Source: an uncultured Candidatus Actinomarina sp.
GTDB lineage: Bacteria > Actinomycetota > Acidimicrobiia > Actinomarinales > Actinomarinaceae
DNA: 64,000 nucleotides
Assembly: GCA_902615855.1 (NCBI GenBank)
Contig: CACMQN010000003.1
Location: forward strand, 62,001-126,000
Direction: 5' to 3'
Shown in pieces: positions 19,507 through 30,193 of the stretch (positions are counted from its first letter, which is position 1; each line of letters opens with the position of its first letter). Under the pieces are notes generated by a model. The model saw only the letters and a list, made by a program, of their open reading frames with translations. It did not search any database and was not told where the DNA came from. The position numbers and the translations under genes are program-made.

Positions 19507-20669
19507 ATTATAAGTGGTTTATAAATGTTAACTCCCGGTAATTTTTTACCTTCTAAAAACTCTAGGGAGGCTCCACCACCAGTAGAAATATGATTAAACT
19601 TTTTTCTGTCAGAAAACTTGTTGATAGCACTCACAGAGTCTCCTCCTCCAACAGAGGAATATGCTTGAGACATTGATATAACTTTTGTAATTTCTCTCGT
19701 ACCAGTACTGTATTCATCAATTTCAAAAATACCCATCGGCCCATTCCAAAAAATATATTTTGAAGCATTTAATATTCTTGAAAATTCAGATAACGTTTCA
19801 TTTCCGATATCTACTCCAATATGGTTTTCTTGGAAATCTTCAACTTTTATATTCGATCGAATATTACTTTCAATGGATTCAGTAACTCCAAAATCAGTAG
19901 GTAATACTATTTTGTTTCCGTACTTTGAATCCATTAAAAATTTAGCTTTTGCAACAAACGATTCTTCAAAAATCGAATTGCCAATTTCATAACCTAGTGC
20001 TTTTAGAAATGTGAAACACATTCCTCCGCCGATCATTAATTTTTCTACTTTTGGAAGTAAATTCTCAATTAAAGATAACTTATCTGATATTTTTGCACCT
20101 CCTAGTAAAACCGAATATCCTGATTCATTTGTATTTAATATTTTGTTTAATTCCTCTAATTCTTCACTTACCAGTGGTCCTTGATAAGAGTTAAGAAAAT
20201 TCCCAAAGCTTACAACTGATGCATGCTCTCTATGAGCTGCTCCAAATGCGTCAAAAATATATGTTTGAAAAGGCTTTGTTACATTCGCAGCGAAATCAAA
20301 ACTATTATTTATTTCGCCTTCATCAAATCGCAGGTTCTCGAGAAGAAATATTTTTGATTTTTGATTTTTTATTGCCTCCTCAACTTTTGCGCCGTAAATT
20401 GCATCAATAAACATTACTTTTTCGTTATCTAGTAACTCTGACATTGCATCAGCTATTTTAATAAGTGAGAAATTTGGGTCACTATTATTCGGTCTACCAA
20501 GATGACTTGTAAAAGTAATTGTTCTTGAGGATTCATAAATACTATTAATAATGTTGATTGATTTAGAAATTCTAAATTTATCAGTAATTTCATTATTTAT
20601 CATTGGTACATTTAAATCTGACCTAATTAAAACGTCTCCTAAGTCTGTATGATTATTTGGCTTGCTCAT
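19503..20669 (-). CDS. pgk: Phosphoglycerate kinase
   Basis: VLIRSDLNVPM, TSHLGRP, LLENLRFDEGE, GGGDSVSAI, STGGGASLEFLEGKKLPG. Confidence 0.97.
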   Translation of the reverse strand: MSKPNNHTDLGDVLIRSDLNVPMINNEITDKFRISKSINIINSIYESSRTITFTSHLGRPNNSDPNFSLIKIADAMSELLDNEKVMFIDAIYGAKVEEAIKNQKSKIFLLENLRFDEGEINNSFDFAANVTKPFQTYIFDAFGAAHREHASVVSFGNFLNSYQGPLVSEELEELNKILNTNESGYSVLLGGAKISDKLSLIENLLPKVEKLMIGGGMCFTFLKALGYEIGNSIFEESFVAKAKFLMDSKYGNKIVLPTDFGVTESIESNIRSNIKVEDFQENHIGVDIGNETLSEFSRILNASKYIFWNGPMGIFEIDEYSTGTREITKVISMSQAYSSVGGGDSVSAINKFSDRKKFNHISTGGGASLEFLEGKKLPGVNIYKPLII

Positions 20670-20704
20670 TGTTTGAAGATAATAATGTAATCTAAATTAA
20701 ACAA

Positions 20705-21571
20705 TTATGATTCTTTCATATCTCTATGAATAATCACTGCGTCCTTACCATCACTTTTTAACCATTTGCCAATTTCTTCAGTCATAACAACACTTCTATG
20801 CTTTCCACCTGTACAGCCAATTGCAATACCTACATATGACTTTCCTTCAGATGTAAAACGAGGTAGAAGGAAATCAATCATATCTTTGGTCTTATCAAGA
20901 AATGTTTGAGCATCTTCAAAAGAGAGAACATAATTTCTAACCATAGGGGCTTGTCCGGTTGAATCTCTTAACTCGTCTCTCCAATGTGGATTAGGAAGAA
21001 ATCTAACGTCTAATACCAAATCGGCGTCCCTTGGAGATCCATTTTTAAATCCAAATGATGTGACAGAAATTTTTAGATCTTGACTACTGGCGGTGCCTTG
21101 AAATCCTTCAATAATTCTTTTTCTCAAATCATGGACATTCATATCAGATGTATCAATAACCAAGTCAGCCAATTCTCTTATAGGCTTAAGTAATTCTCTT
21201 TCATTTTTAACAGATTGTTCTAATGAGTCTTTTGCCATTGGATGAGGACGTCTATTTTCTTCATATCTCTCTATAAGCGTGTCGTTGTCAGCATCCAAGA
21301 ATATTACTCTGGTTAACACACCAGACTGACTTAACCTATCAAGACTTTTTGTTAGCTCACTTTGTGATGAGCTCTCCTTAGCGTCTACAGTTAAAACTAA
21401 TTGCTTGTTTGTTTCAGCAACATCATTGGACTCAACAACTGATTGAATTAAATTGGTTGGTAAATTTTCAATCACGTAATAACCAAGATCTTCGAAAACA
21501 TTAGCACTTGCAGAGCGACCAGCTCCCGACATTCCAACTAGTAATAATACTTCAGGGCGTTTTGATACCAT
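20705..21571 (-). CDS. rapZ: RapZ family P-loop nucleotide-binding protein
   Basis: LLVGMSGAGRSASANVFEDLGYYVIENLP, LVLDVRFLPNPHW, IAIGCTGGKHRSV. Confidence 0.95.
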   Translation of the reverse strand: MVSKRPEVLLLVGMSGAGRSASANVFEDLGYYVIENLPTNLIQSVVESNDVAETNKQLVLTVDAKESSSQSELTKSLDRLSQSGVLTRVIFLDADNDTLIERYEENRRPHPMAKDSLEQSVKNERELLKPIRELADLVIDTSDMNVHDLRKRIIEGFQGTASSQDLKISVTSFGFKNGSPRDADLVLDVRFLPNPHWRDELRDSTGQAPMVRNYVLSFEDAQTFLDKTKDMIDFLLPRFTSEGKSYVGIAIGCTGGKHRSVVMTEEIGKWLKSDGKDAVIIHRDMKES

Positions 21572-21643
21572 ATTTAATCTAATGATATTCTAATTGCCCT
21601 ATGTTTACATGGAAAAATTTATTATTGTTTGGTATAAATTAAT

Positions 21644-23455
21644 CTAAAAATCACCATTGAAATATGAATATACTTTCCTCGCTATACTATCTGAAACTAC
21701 TTCTCTCAGCTCCTCATATGTGGCTTTTGAGAGCCTAGAGACGTCCTTAAACCTTTTTAATAAGATATCTGATGATTTAACGCCAACGCCATTAATACTC
21801 AATAATGTTTGATCATCAAAATTTTTTATTCTTAGTCTTCTATTTTCGGTAATTGCAAATCTATGTGCTTCATCTCTTATATTTTGTAATAAAAACATTG
21901 ATTCAGAACTTTTATCAAGAATAAATGGGTCTTTACGATTAGGTTTAAAAATCTCCTCAAACTTTTTAGCTAAACCAATTACTTCAATATCTAACTCAAA
22001 ATGATCAATTACACTTTTTGCAGATGATAATTGGCCTTTACCACCATCAATTAGAATTAAGTCGGGTTTACGTTTGAAACTTTTATCTTTTTCATCAGGT
22101 TTTATTAATCTTTTTAATCTTCTGAACAAAACTTCTTCCATGGATTTAAAATCATCCTGACCAGTAAATGATTTTATATGGAATTTGCGATACATAGAAG
22201 GTTTACAAATTCCATCATCCATTACAACCATTGATCCAGCTCTGTATTCGGCACCTAAATTTGAGATGTCGAAAGCTTCAATGCGAAAAGGAATCTGTTT
22301 AAGGTCTAGATTATTTCTTAACTGCTCTAAAGATTGAGATCTGAACTCAAGATCTGTTCTTCTTCTAAAATTTACAACTCTTCTAATTTCTTTTGCATCT
22401 AAAATTGCAGTTTCAAGAAGATCTTTTTTCCATCCCTTGACAGGTGTTTTTAACACGATACTTTTATCCCATTTTTCTGATAAATTTTTCTGTACTGTTT
22501 CCACAAAAGGAAAATTATGACTCACCAATATTTCATCCGATGGTTGGTTTTCTGAGAAAATTGAAAGAATAATTTGTGGTAGATATTCTTCGTACTGCTC
22601 TGTATCAATTGGTTCAAGTGTCTTTTTAACCTCTCCAATTATTCTCCCATTTCTAATCAACAGACATGAAATCACAACGTCAAAATTGCTTATATCAATA
22701 CCAACTACATCGACAGATTTTTTATCAGCAACCATAAGTGTTTGTGTAGTTCTTGCGTTTTCAAGATGCGAAATTATATTTTTTGCTTGTTGTGCTTTTT
22801 CATATTCTTGATTTTTAGAGAAAGTCATCATTTCATTTACTTTTTCATCAATATACTGATCTGACTTACCAGAATAAAAATTTTCTAATTTAGCTGTTAA
22901 TTCTTTATAATCTGTTTCACTTATAGCGCCAATACATGGTCCTGCACATTTTTTGATGTCATAGAGCAAGCAAGCTTTTTCTAGTTTTTGGTGTCTTTCA
23001 AAGACATTTTTAGAACAAGTCCTTACAGGAAATATATTTATTAAGTGATCTAGTGAACGCCTAGCTGAGCCGATAAAAGGGAACGGTCCAAAGTTTTTAT
23101 TTCTTTGACTTATTCGTCTTGATATATATGCCCTAGGCCATTCTTCATTGGATAATGTTACGTATGGATAGGATTTGTCATCTTTGAACTGTACATTGTA
23201 CTTTGGTTTATATTCTTGAATAAAAGAATACTCGGCAAGTAATGCATCTGCCTCATTTTTAGATACAACAAAACTTAAGTCTTTTGATTCAGCTACAAGT
23301 CTTTTTATTTTCCAAGAAGATTTTTCTCTAAAGTATGATGGAACTCTTTTTCTTAGATTTTTTGCTTTTCCAACATATAAAGGTTCTTCATACTCATCTT
23401 TGAAAATATAAATACCTGGACTTGTCGGAATTTCTTTGATATCTATTTTTTGCAT
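21644..23455 (-). CDS. uvrC: Excinuclease ABC subunit C
   Basis: SPGIYIFKDEYEEPLYVGKAKNLRKRV GIY-YIG domain, KCAGPCIG, C-terminal HhH. Confidence 0.97.
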   Translation of the reverse strand: MQKIDIKEIPTSPGIYIFKDEYEEPLYVGKAKNLRKRVPSYFREKSSWKIKRLVAESKDLSFVVSKNEADALLAEYSFIQEYKPKYNVQFKDDKSYPYVTLSNEEWPRAYISRRISQRNKNFGPFPFIGSARRSLDHLINIFPVRTCSKNVFERHQKLEKACLLYDIKKCAGPCIGAISETDYKELTAKLENFYSGKSDQYIDEKVNEMMTFSKNQEYEKAQQAKNIISHLENARTTQTLMVADKKSVDVVGIDISNFDVVISCLLIRNGRIIGEVKKTLEPIDTEQYEEYLPQIILSIFSENQPSDEILVSHNFPFVETVQKNLSEKWDKSIVLKTPVKGWKKDLLETAILDAKEIRRVVNFRRRTDLEFRSQSLEQLRNNLDLKQIPFRIEAFDISNLGAEYRAGSMVVMDDGICKPSMYRKFHIKSFTGQDDFKSMEEVLFRRLKRLIKPDEKDKSFKRKPDLILIDGGKGQLSSAKSVIDHFELDIEVIGLAKKFEEIFKPNRKDPFILDKSSESMFLLQNIRDEAHRFAITENRRLRIKNFDDQTLLSINGVGVKSSDILLKRFKDVSRLSKATYEELREVVSDSIARKVYSYFNGDF

Positions 23456-26265
23456 TATAAGACTGACTTTAAATGATGCCCTGTCAGAGAGGTTTTATCA
23501 GTAGCGATACTTTCAGGTGTACCCTCTGAGACAATTTTTCCACCATTTTCTCCTCCCTCAGGACCTAAGTCAATTACCCAATCAGAGTTTTTAATTACAT
23601 CTAGATTGTGTTCAATGACTAATACTGTATTGCCTTTGTCAACAAGCATATGTAAAACTTCTAAAAGCTTTTGAACATCAGCAAAATGTAATCCTGTTGT
23701 AGGCTCATCTAAGATATACATGGTTCTTCCCGTTGATCTCTTACTTAATTCTTTTGCAAGCTTTACTCTCTGTGCTTCACCACCAGACAAAGTCGTAGCT
23801 GATTGTCCTAATGTAATATATGACAATCCAACATCATCTAATGTTTTAATAATTCTTGAAATTTGGGGCTGGTTTTCAAAGATTTTCAGTGAATTTTCAA
23901 CAGTTGAATTTAATATATCAGCAATAGTATTGCCTTTCCAACGAATATTTAAAGTTTCATTGTTATATCTTGAACCGTTACAATCTTCACACATTACATA
24001 GACATCAGGTAGAAAATACATCTCAACTTTTATTGTCCCGTCTCCCTTACATAGCTCGCACCTTCCACCAGGAACATTAAATGAGAATCTACCAGGTTTA
24101 TATCCTCTAATCTTGGCTTCTTCAGTTTGTGAATATAAAGAACGTATCATGTCAAATACTCCTGAATAAGTAGCAGGATTTGATCTTGGTGTACGACCAA
24201 TTGGAGATTGATCTATTTCAATTAACTTGTCAATATAATTTAAGCCACTAATGCTTTTATGAATACCTGGAGGATTCCAGTTTTTACGATTAAATTCGTT
24301 TTGAATTGCTTTTGATAGAATTTCTGAGACAAGAGTTGATTTTCCGCTTCCAGATACACCTGTAACCGAAATAAATTTTCCTAATGGAAATTCAGCTGTT
24401 AAATTCTTTAGGTTATTTTCTTTTGCTCCTCGTACAACAATTTTTTCATTGTTACCTTTTCTTCTATTTTTGGGATATGGAACAATCTGTTTTCCTGATA
24501 AGTATTGACCAGTAATAGATTTTTTATTTTTGGATATTGATTCACAGTCACCTGTGGCAACTATATTTCCACCTTCTTCACCTGCTCCCCAACCGATATC
24601 AATAATAAAATCTGAACTTCTCATTGTTTCTTCATCATGTTCAACAACAAGCACTGTGTTTCCTAAATTCTTTAACCTAAGTAAAGTTTCTATTAATTTT
24701 TTGTTATCAGACTGGTGGAGGCCGATGGAGGGCTCATCCAAAACATAGAGCACACCCGTCAAACCGGATCCTATTTGAGTGGCTAATCTAATTCTTTGTG
24801 CTTCACCACCAGATAAAGTAGCCGCACCTCTATTTAACTGTAAGTAACTAAGTCCAACTTCATTAAGAAAAAGCAATCTTTCATTTATTTCCCTAAGTAT
24901 TGTCTCAGCTATTTCTTTTTCGTTTCCTGTAAGTTTGAGATTTTGAATTATTTCGCTGGCTTTTTGAATTGATAATTTGTTAAACTCTCCAAGTGTTAGT
25001 GATTTTACCTTTACATTTCTTGACCGTGAATTTAATCTTTCACCTTCACAATCGCTACATGGCAATTCTCTCATAAATTGCATATAATATTCTCTTCTAT
25101 GGTCTGAGTCAGTTTCTTCGTATATTTTTTTAAACAATGGGATTACTCCTGGAAAAGCTCTTTCCCATGTTCTGGAATTTCCAAATCTGTTTGTATATCT
25201 TATAGGAGTTTTTATACCATCTGATCCAAACAGCAGTATATATTTATCATTGTCAGATAAATCTTTGTATGGAATATTTCTAGGTATATTGAAATATTCG
25301 CAAACACCATATATTTGAGCGCGAAAATATTTTCTCTTTGACATTTCAGGAAAAACATTGTCATCAATTGCTTGCTCGGAATCCTTAATAAGCAAGTTTT
25401 CATCTATTTCATAATTAATACCAATCCCGTTGCATGACTCACAAGCACCAAATGGTGAGTTGAATGAAAAATCTCTGGGTTCAAGTTTTCCATAAGAAGT
25501 TCCACATTCTTTACAGCCAAGATTTTGACTAAAGTTTTTAATTTCTTCATCGATTTTTACATCAATCAAACCATTTGTAAGATTTATTGCTGCTTCAACA
25601 GATTGTGGCAATCTCCTACCACCTGTTTTTTTTATTTTTACTCTATCGACAACAACTGATATGTTGTGATTAAAATATCGATCTAGTCGTTTGGCTTCAT
25701 CTAATCTTATAAGTTCCCCGTCAACATAAGCTCTACTGAACCCTTGTTTTAGAAGATCTTTAAACAATGTTTCAAATTCACCTTTTCGTGATTTTACAAC
25801 TGGTGCAAGTATCTCTACATTTATGTCTTCTCCAATCTCTAATATTTGATTTACGATAAAATCAGTTGATTGTTTCTCGATTTTTGATCCACAATTTGGA
25901 CAATAACTAATCCCTATTCTTGCCCACAAAAGCCTTAAATAGTCATGGATTTCAGTCACAGTTCCAACTGTTGATCTAGGACTTCTTGAAGACGTTTTTT
26001 GATCAATTGCTATTGCTGGAGATAATCCTTCAATCTGTTCGACATTTGGTTTTTCCATTTGGCCAAGAAATTGACGTGCATATGCAGATAAACTCTCCAC
26101 ATATCTTCTTTGGCCTTCTGCATATATTGTGTCAAAAGCTAAAGAAGATTTTCCCGAGCCTGATAGACCCGTTATTACTACCAATTGATTTTTAGGTATA
26201 TCAACACTGATATCTTTTAAATTATGTTCTTTTGCACCTTTAACTTTTAAATACTCATTTTTCAT
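23455..26265 (-). CDS. uvrA: Excinuclease ABC subunit A
   Basis: GLSGSGKSSLAFDTIYAEGQRRYVESLSAYARQFLGQMEKP; two ABC cassettes and zinc fingers. Confidence 0.98.
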   Translation of the reverse strand: MKNEYLKVKGAKEHNLKDISVDIPKNQLVVITGLSGSGKSSLAFDTIYAEGQRRYVESLSAYARQFLGQMEKPNVEQIEGLSPAIAIDQKTSSRSPRSTVGTVTEIHDYLRLLWARIGISYCPNCGSKIEKQSTDFIVNQILEIGEDINVEILAPVVKSRKGEFETLFKDLLKQGFSRAYVDGELIRLDEAKRLDRYFNHNISVVVDRVKIKKTGGRRLPQSVEAAINLTNGLIDVKIDEEIKNFSQNLGCKECGTSYGKLEPRDFSFNSPFGACESCNGIGINYEIDENLLIKDSEQAIDDNVFPEMSKRKYFRAQIYGVCEYFNIPRNIPYKDLSDNDKYILLFGSDGIKTPIRYTNRFGNSRTWERAFPGVIPLFKKIYEETDSDHRREYYMQFMRELPCSDCEGERLNSRSRNVKVKSLTLGEFNKLSIQKASEIIQNLKLTGNEKEIAETILREINERLLFLNEVGLSYLQLNRGAATLSGGEAQRIRLATQIGSGLTGVLYVLDEPSIGLHQSDNKKLIETLLRLKNLGNTVLVVEHDEETMRSSDFIIDIGWGAGEEGGNIVATGDCESISKNKKSITGQYLSGKQIVPYPKNRRKGNNEKIVVRGAKENNLKNLTAEFPLGKFISVTGVSGSGKSTLVSEILSKAIQNEFNRKNWNPPGIHKSISGLNYIDKLIEIDQSPIGRTPRSNPATYSGVFDMIRSLYSQTEEAKIRGYKPGRFSFNVPGGRCELCKGDGTIKVEMYFLPDVYVMCEDCNGSRYNNETLNIRWKGNTIADILNSTVENSLKIFENQPQISRIIKTLDDVGLSYITLGQSATTLSGGEAQRVKLAKELSKRSTGRTMYILDEPTTGLHFADVQKLLEVLHMLVDKGNTVLVIEHNLDVIKNSDWVIDLGPEGGENGGKIVSEGTPESIATDKTSLTGHHLKSVL

Positions 26266-28262
26266 TAACTAGGAAGCTCCATTATTTCTTTTTTTATTTC
26301 TTTTAATTCGTCCCTTAATCTAGCAGCGACTTCAAATTCTAATAAATCTGCAGCTACTTTCATTTCTTTTTCTATGTCTTTTGAAATTTTGTATAAATCT
26401 TCTCTTGATGCATTTTTTAGATTTATATTTGATCTAAATGATATATCTTCTTTAGAAGGTCTATTTCTCTCAACTATTTCTAGAATATCAGTGATTTCTT
26501 TCTTTACCGTAGTTGGATTGATGTTGTATTTCTCATTATGTTGTTTTTGAATTTCTCTTCGTCTTTTTGTCTCATTAACAGATTTAGTTATTGAGTCTGT
26601 AACTTTATCAGCGTACATAATGACATATCCATCTTTATTTCTTGCAGCTCTTCCTACTGTTTGTATAAGACTGGTCTCAGATCTTAAAAAACCTTCTTTA
26701 TCAGCATCCATAATGGCTACCAATTGGACTTCTGGTAAATCTAATCCCTCTCTGAGTAAATTAATACCAACTAAAACATCAAACTCACCTTTTCTTAAAT
26801 CCCTTAGGATTTCAATTCTTTCTAAAGTATCTATGTCTGAATGAAGATATCTTGTTTTAATTCCCATTTTTAAAAAATAGTCACTTAGTGCCTCACTCAT
26901 TTTTTTAGTAAGAGTCGTGACTAATACTCTATTACCATTATCAATAACTGATTTTATCTCACTTAATAAATCTTCAATTTGATTTTTGGTTGGTCTAACA
27001 AAAATATTTGGATCTAATAATCCTGTAGGCCTAATAATTTGCTCAATAAAAATTTCAGAATTTTCGTTTTCCCATTTTCCAGGAGTAGCCGAAACTAAAA
27101 CAGTTGAGTTTACTTTATTTTTCCACTCATCAAATTTTAATGGTCGATTGTCCAATGCAGCTGGCAATCTAAATCCATAATCTACAAGTGTTGATTTTCT
27201 TGATTTATCGCCTTCATATTGGCCTCTAATCTGAGGTATTGCAATATGACTTTCATCGACAACCATTAGAAAATCTTTTGGAAAAAAATCGATCAATGTA
27301 TATGGTGCTTCGCCAGGTTTTCTTCCGTCAAAATATCTTGAATAATTTTCAATTCCGGAACATACACCTAATTCAGTTAACATTTCTAAATCAAACATTG
27401 TTCTTTGCTTTATACGCTGTGCTTCTAATAACTTATTTTCGCTCTCAAATTTTGCAATTTGCTTAGATAAATCAGTTTCAATTTCTTTTAATGCACTTTT
27501 TCTTTCATCATCAGATGTCACATAATGAGATGCGGGGAATATTGCTAACTCACTTAGTTTTTCAAGTATTTCACCAGTTACTGGATCAATACGTGATATT
27601 TTTTCAATTTCATCACCGTAAAATTCAACTCTAAATATTGTTTCCTCGTAGACGGGAAATATATCCAATGTATCACCTTTTAATCTAAATGTTCCTCTTG
27701 TTACTACGAGATCATTTCTAATATATTGTTGTTTTATAAGCTGACTTATCAAATCATCTAAATCAAATTCATTACCTTGGATTATTGGGATTATTTTATT
27801 TTTATATTCTTTAGGGGAACCAAGTCCATAAATACAAGAAACAGAGGAAACTACTATAACATCATTTCTCAAAAGTAGAGCACTTGTAGCAGCGTGTCTT
27901 AACCTGTCTATTTCCTCATTTATGTTTGCATCTTTTTCAATAAACGTATCAGTTCGAGGTACATATGCTTCTGGTTGGTAATAGTCATAGTAAGAAACAA
28001 AGTACTCAACCCTGTTTTCAGGAAAAAATTGTTTAAATTCATTTGCAAGTTGTGCAGCCAAAGCTTTGTTTGGTGCCAAAACAAGAGTGGGTTTCTGAAT
28101 TTCCTCTATAAGCCATGCAATAGTTGCAGATTTTCCAGAACCTGTAATCCCCATTAATGTTTGAAAGTCAATATTATTGTCTATACCATTTTTTAGTTTT
28201 TTGATTGCAGAAGGTTGATCTCCTTTGGGTGTAAATTCCGAAATGACTTTAAATTTTTTCAT
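26265..28262 (-). CDS. uvrB: Excinuclease ABC subunit B
   Basis: [29 protein letters not shown]-terminal UVR motif. Confidence 0.98.
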   Translation of the reverse strand: MKKFKVISEFTPKGDQPSAIKKLKNGIDNNIDFQTLMGITGSGKSATIAWLIEEIQKPTLVLAPNKALAAQLANEFKQFFPENRVEYFVSYYDYYQPEAYVPRTDTFIEKDANINEEIDRLRHAATSALLLRNDVIVVSSVSCIYGLGSPKEYKNKIIPIIQGNEFDLDDLISQLIKQQYIRNDLVVTRGTFRLKGDTLDIFPVYEETIFRVEFYGDEIEKISRIDPVTGEILEKLSELAIFPASHYVTSDDERKSALKEIETDLSKQIAKFESENKLLEAQRIKQRTMFDLEMLTELGVCSGIENYSRYFDGRKPGEAPYTLIDFFPKDFLMVVDESHIAIPQIRGQYEGDKSRKSTLVDYGFRLPAALDNRPLKFDEWKNKVNSTVLVSATPGKWENENSEIFIEQIIRPTGLLDPNIFVRPTKNQIEDLLSEIKSVIDNGNRVLVTTLTKKMSEALSDYFLKMGIKTRYLHSDIDTLERIEILRDLRKGEFDVLVGINLLREGLDLPEVQLVAIMDADKEGFLRSETSLIQTVGRAARNKDGYVIMYADKVTDSITKSVNETKRRREIQKQHNEKYNINPTTVKKEITDILEIVERNRPSKEDISFRSNINLKNASREDLYKISKDIEKEMKVAADLLEFEVAARLRDELKEIKKEIMELPS

Positions 28263-28816
28263 AATAACTTTTGAATTTCATGAATTAATTTATTTTCTAA
28301 GTCTTCGATTTTATTATTTTCAATCAGTGTACCAATGGAGTACCACCACTCATCATTAGGTTGGTTATTTATTCGATTTGTAATATCTTCTTCATCCATT
28401 CCTCTATCAAGCAATCTCTTTATGCGTACCTCTTTTGGACTCCAAATCACAACACATTTAAATAAGTCTATAACACTTTTTGGTGCTGATACTTCAATAA
28501 AAGTAAATCCTTTATTTTTTTCTAAAATAGATAATAAATTTTCTTGTACTTTTGGATGTAAAAAGCTCTCAAGTATATTTAATTGATCTTTGTTTTTAAA
28601 AACAATGTTTGCCAGCCTTGTTCTGTCTATACTATTTTCGTTTATACAATCAGGAAAAGTTGAATCTAAAAATTTAATTCCTTCATCGCTTTCTAGGATT
28701 TCATTTGATATAACATCAAGATCAACTGTAAGATAACCTAGTTTTTTAATTATTTTTAAAGCCTCTGATTTACCAGAACCAATAGGTCCAGTAATAACTA
28801 TTCCATTTTTAAACAT
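28259..28816 (-). CDS. coaE: Dephospho-CoA kinase
   Basis: [37 protein letters not shown]; between rpsA and uvrB. Confidence 0.88.
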   Translation of the reverse strand: MFKNGIVITGPIGSGKSEALKIIKKLGYLTVDLDVISNEILESDEGIKFLDSTFPDCINENSIDRTRLANIVFKNKDQLNILESFLHPKVQENLLSILEKNKGFTFIEVSAPKSVIDLFKCVVIWSPKEVRIKRLLDRGMDEEDITNRINNQPNDEWWYSIGTLIENNKIEDLENKLIHEIQKLL

Positions 28817-28856
28817 ATATATAAGATTAAGGAAAATTAGAATTTAACTTTAATTG

Positions 28857-30125
28857 TTAATTACTTCCAATTCCTCTTTCTTTAAGTTCCTGCAATATAT
28901 TTTCAAGGGATTCATCAACACCTTCAACGGTTTGTCTTTCTGCAGGTTTATCATCTGATTGTGATGAGTGAGTTTTTGGCTTATTTTTTTCTTCTTCTTT
29001 AACTTCCCAATTAGGATCGGCTTGTTTAATTGATAGATTTACTCTTCTCTTTGGTATATCAAGTTCCATAATTTTAATTTTTACACCTTGTCCAATGGCT
29101 AACGTAAGTTCTGGAGATTCAATTTTATCTACAGAGATTTCTGAAACATGGACCAGTCCCTCAACACCTTTGCCTATTGTTACAAATGCACCAAAAGGTA
29201 CAACTTTTGTAACTTCTCCATCTACAACATCACCTTCATTAAAATTTAGTTCAAAATCTAACCAAGGATCTTCGGTAACCTGTTTAATTGATAATGATAT
29301 CCTTTCCTTATCATTATCAATTTCTAAAACTTTAACTGTTACTGCATCACCAACTTTTACTATTTCATTTGGGTTTTCAACATGTCTCCATGACAATTCT
29401 GAAACATGGACAAGTCCATCCATTCCACCAATATCTACAAACGCGCCGAAATTTACAATAGATGATATCTTGCCATCTTTTACATCGCCAACTTGTAAGT
29501 CACCTAAAAATCCTTGTCTCTCTTCAGAAAGTTCTTCTTCTAAATGTGCTTTTCTCGAAAGAACTATGTTATTTCTTTGTTTATCTAATTCTAATATTTT
29601 CGCTTCAACCTCTTCACCGACATATGAACTAAGCTCCTTGACTCTTCTTACATCTATCAATGATGCAGGTAGAAATCCTCTTACGCCAATATCAACAATT
29701 AGACCTCCTTTGACGGATTCAATAACTGTTCCTTTTACTGACTTATTTTGATCTGAAATTGTCTGAATGTCTCCCCAGGCTTTTTCATATATTGCTCTTT
29801 TTACAGATAAAATTAGCCTTCCTTCATCATCTTCTTTTTCAAGAACAAGAGCTTGTACTTTATCACCAACATTAAATACTTCGTTAGGATTTATTGATTT
29901 TCTAACTGATAATTCTCTGGATGGAATTACACCTTCGGACTTATAACCAACATCAACCATTACTTCATTTCTGTCAATCCTGACCACGGTCCCTTCAATA
30001 ACATCACCATTTTTAAAAGATACAAGTGTTTGTTCTAATAATTCTGGAAAATCATCAGGGCTGATGTCTTCAGGAAGGGTTACGTCATTGATTGGCTTTA
30101 CTGCCTCATTTTGGCTATCTGACAT
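28857..30125 (-). CDS. rpsA: 30S ribosomal protein S1
   Basis: Repeated S1 domains (GAFVDIGGMDGLVHVSELSW); start taken at MSDSQNE. Confidence 0.96.
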   Translation of the reverse strand: MSDSQNEAVKPINDVTLPEDISPDDFPELLEQTLVSFKNGDVIEGTVVRIDRNEVMVDVGYKSEGVIPSRELSVRKSINPNEVFNVGDKVQALVLEKEDDEGRLILSVKRAIYEKAWGDIQTISDQNKSVKGTVIESVKGGLIVDIGVRGFLPASLIDVRRVKELSSYVGEEVEAKILELDKQRNNIVLSRKAHLEEELSEERQGFLGDLQVGDVKDGKISSIVNFGAFVDIGGMDGLVHVSELSWRHVENPNEIVKVGDAVTVKVLEIDNDKERISLSIKQVTEDPWLDFELNFNEGDVVDGEVTKVVPFGAFVTIGKGVEGLVHVSEISVDKIESPELTLAIGQGVKIKIMELDIPKRRVNLSIKQADPNWEVKEEEKNKPKTHSSQSDDKPAERQTVEGVDESLENILQELKERGIGSN

Positions 30126-30193
30126 ATGTTTTATTAATTCCAATCATAGTATTGCGTTTCTTAGGATAACATATTTGTGTAATTTGCAAGTAA

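Noticed and set aside
29095-29751. 218-aa plus-strand ORF antisense to rpsA
   Set aside because: Low-complexity Ser/Thr/Pro-rich translation created by the complement of S1-domain repeats; rpsA on the minus strand is unambiguous.
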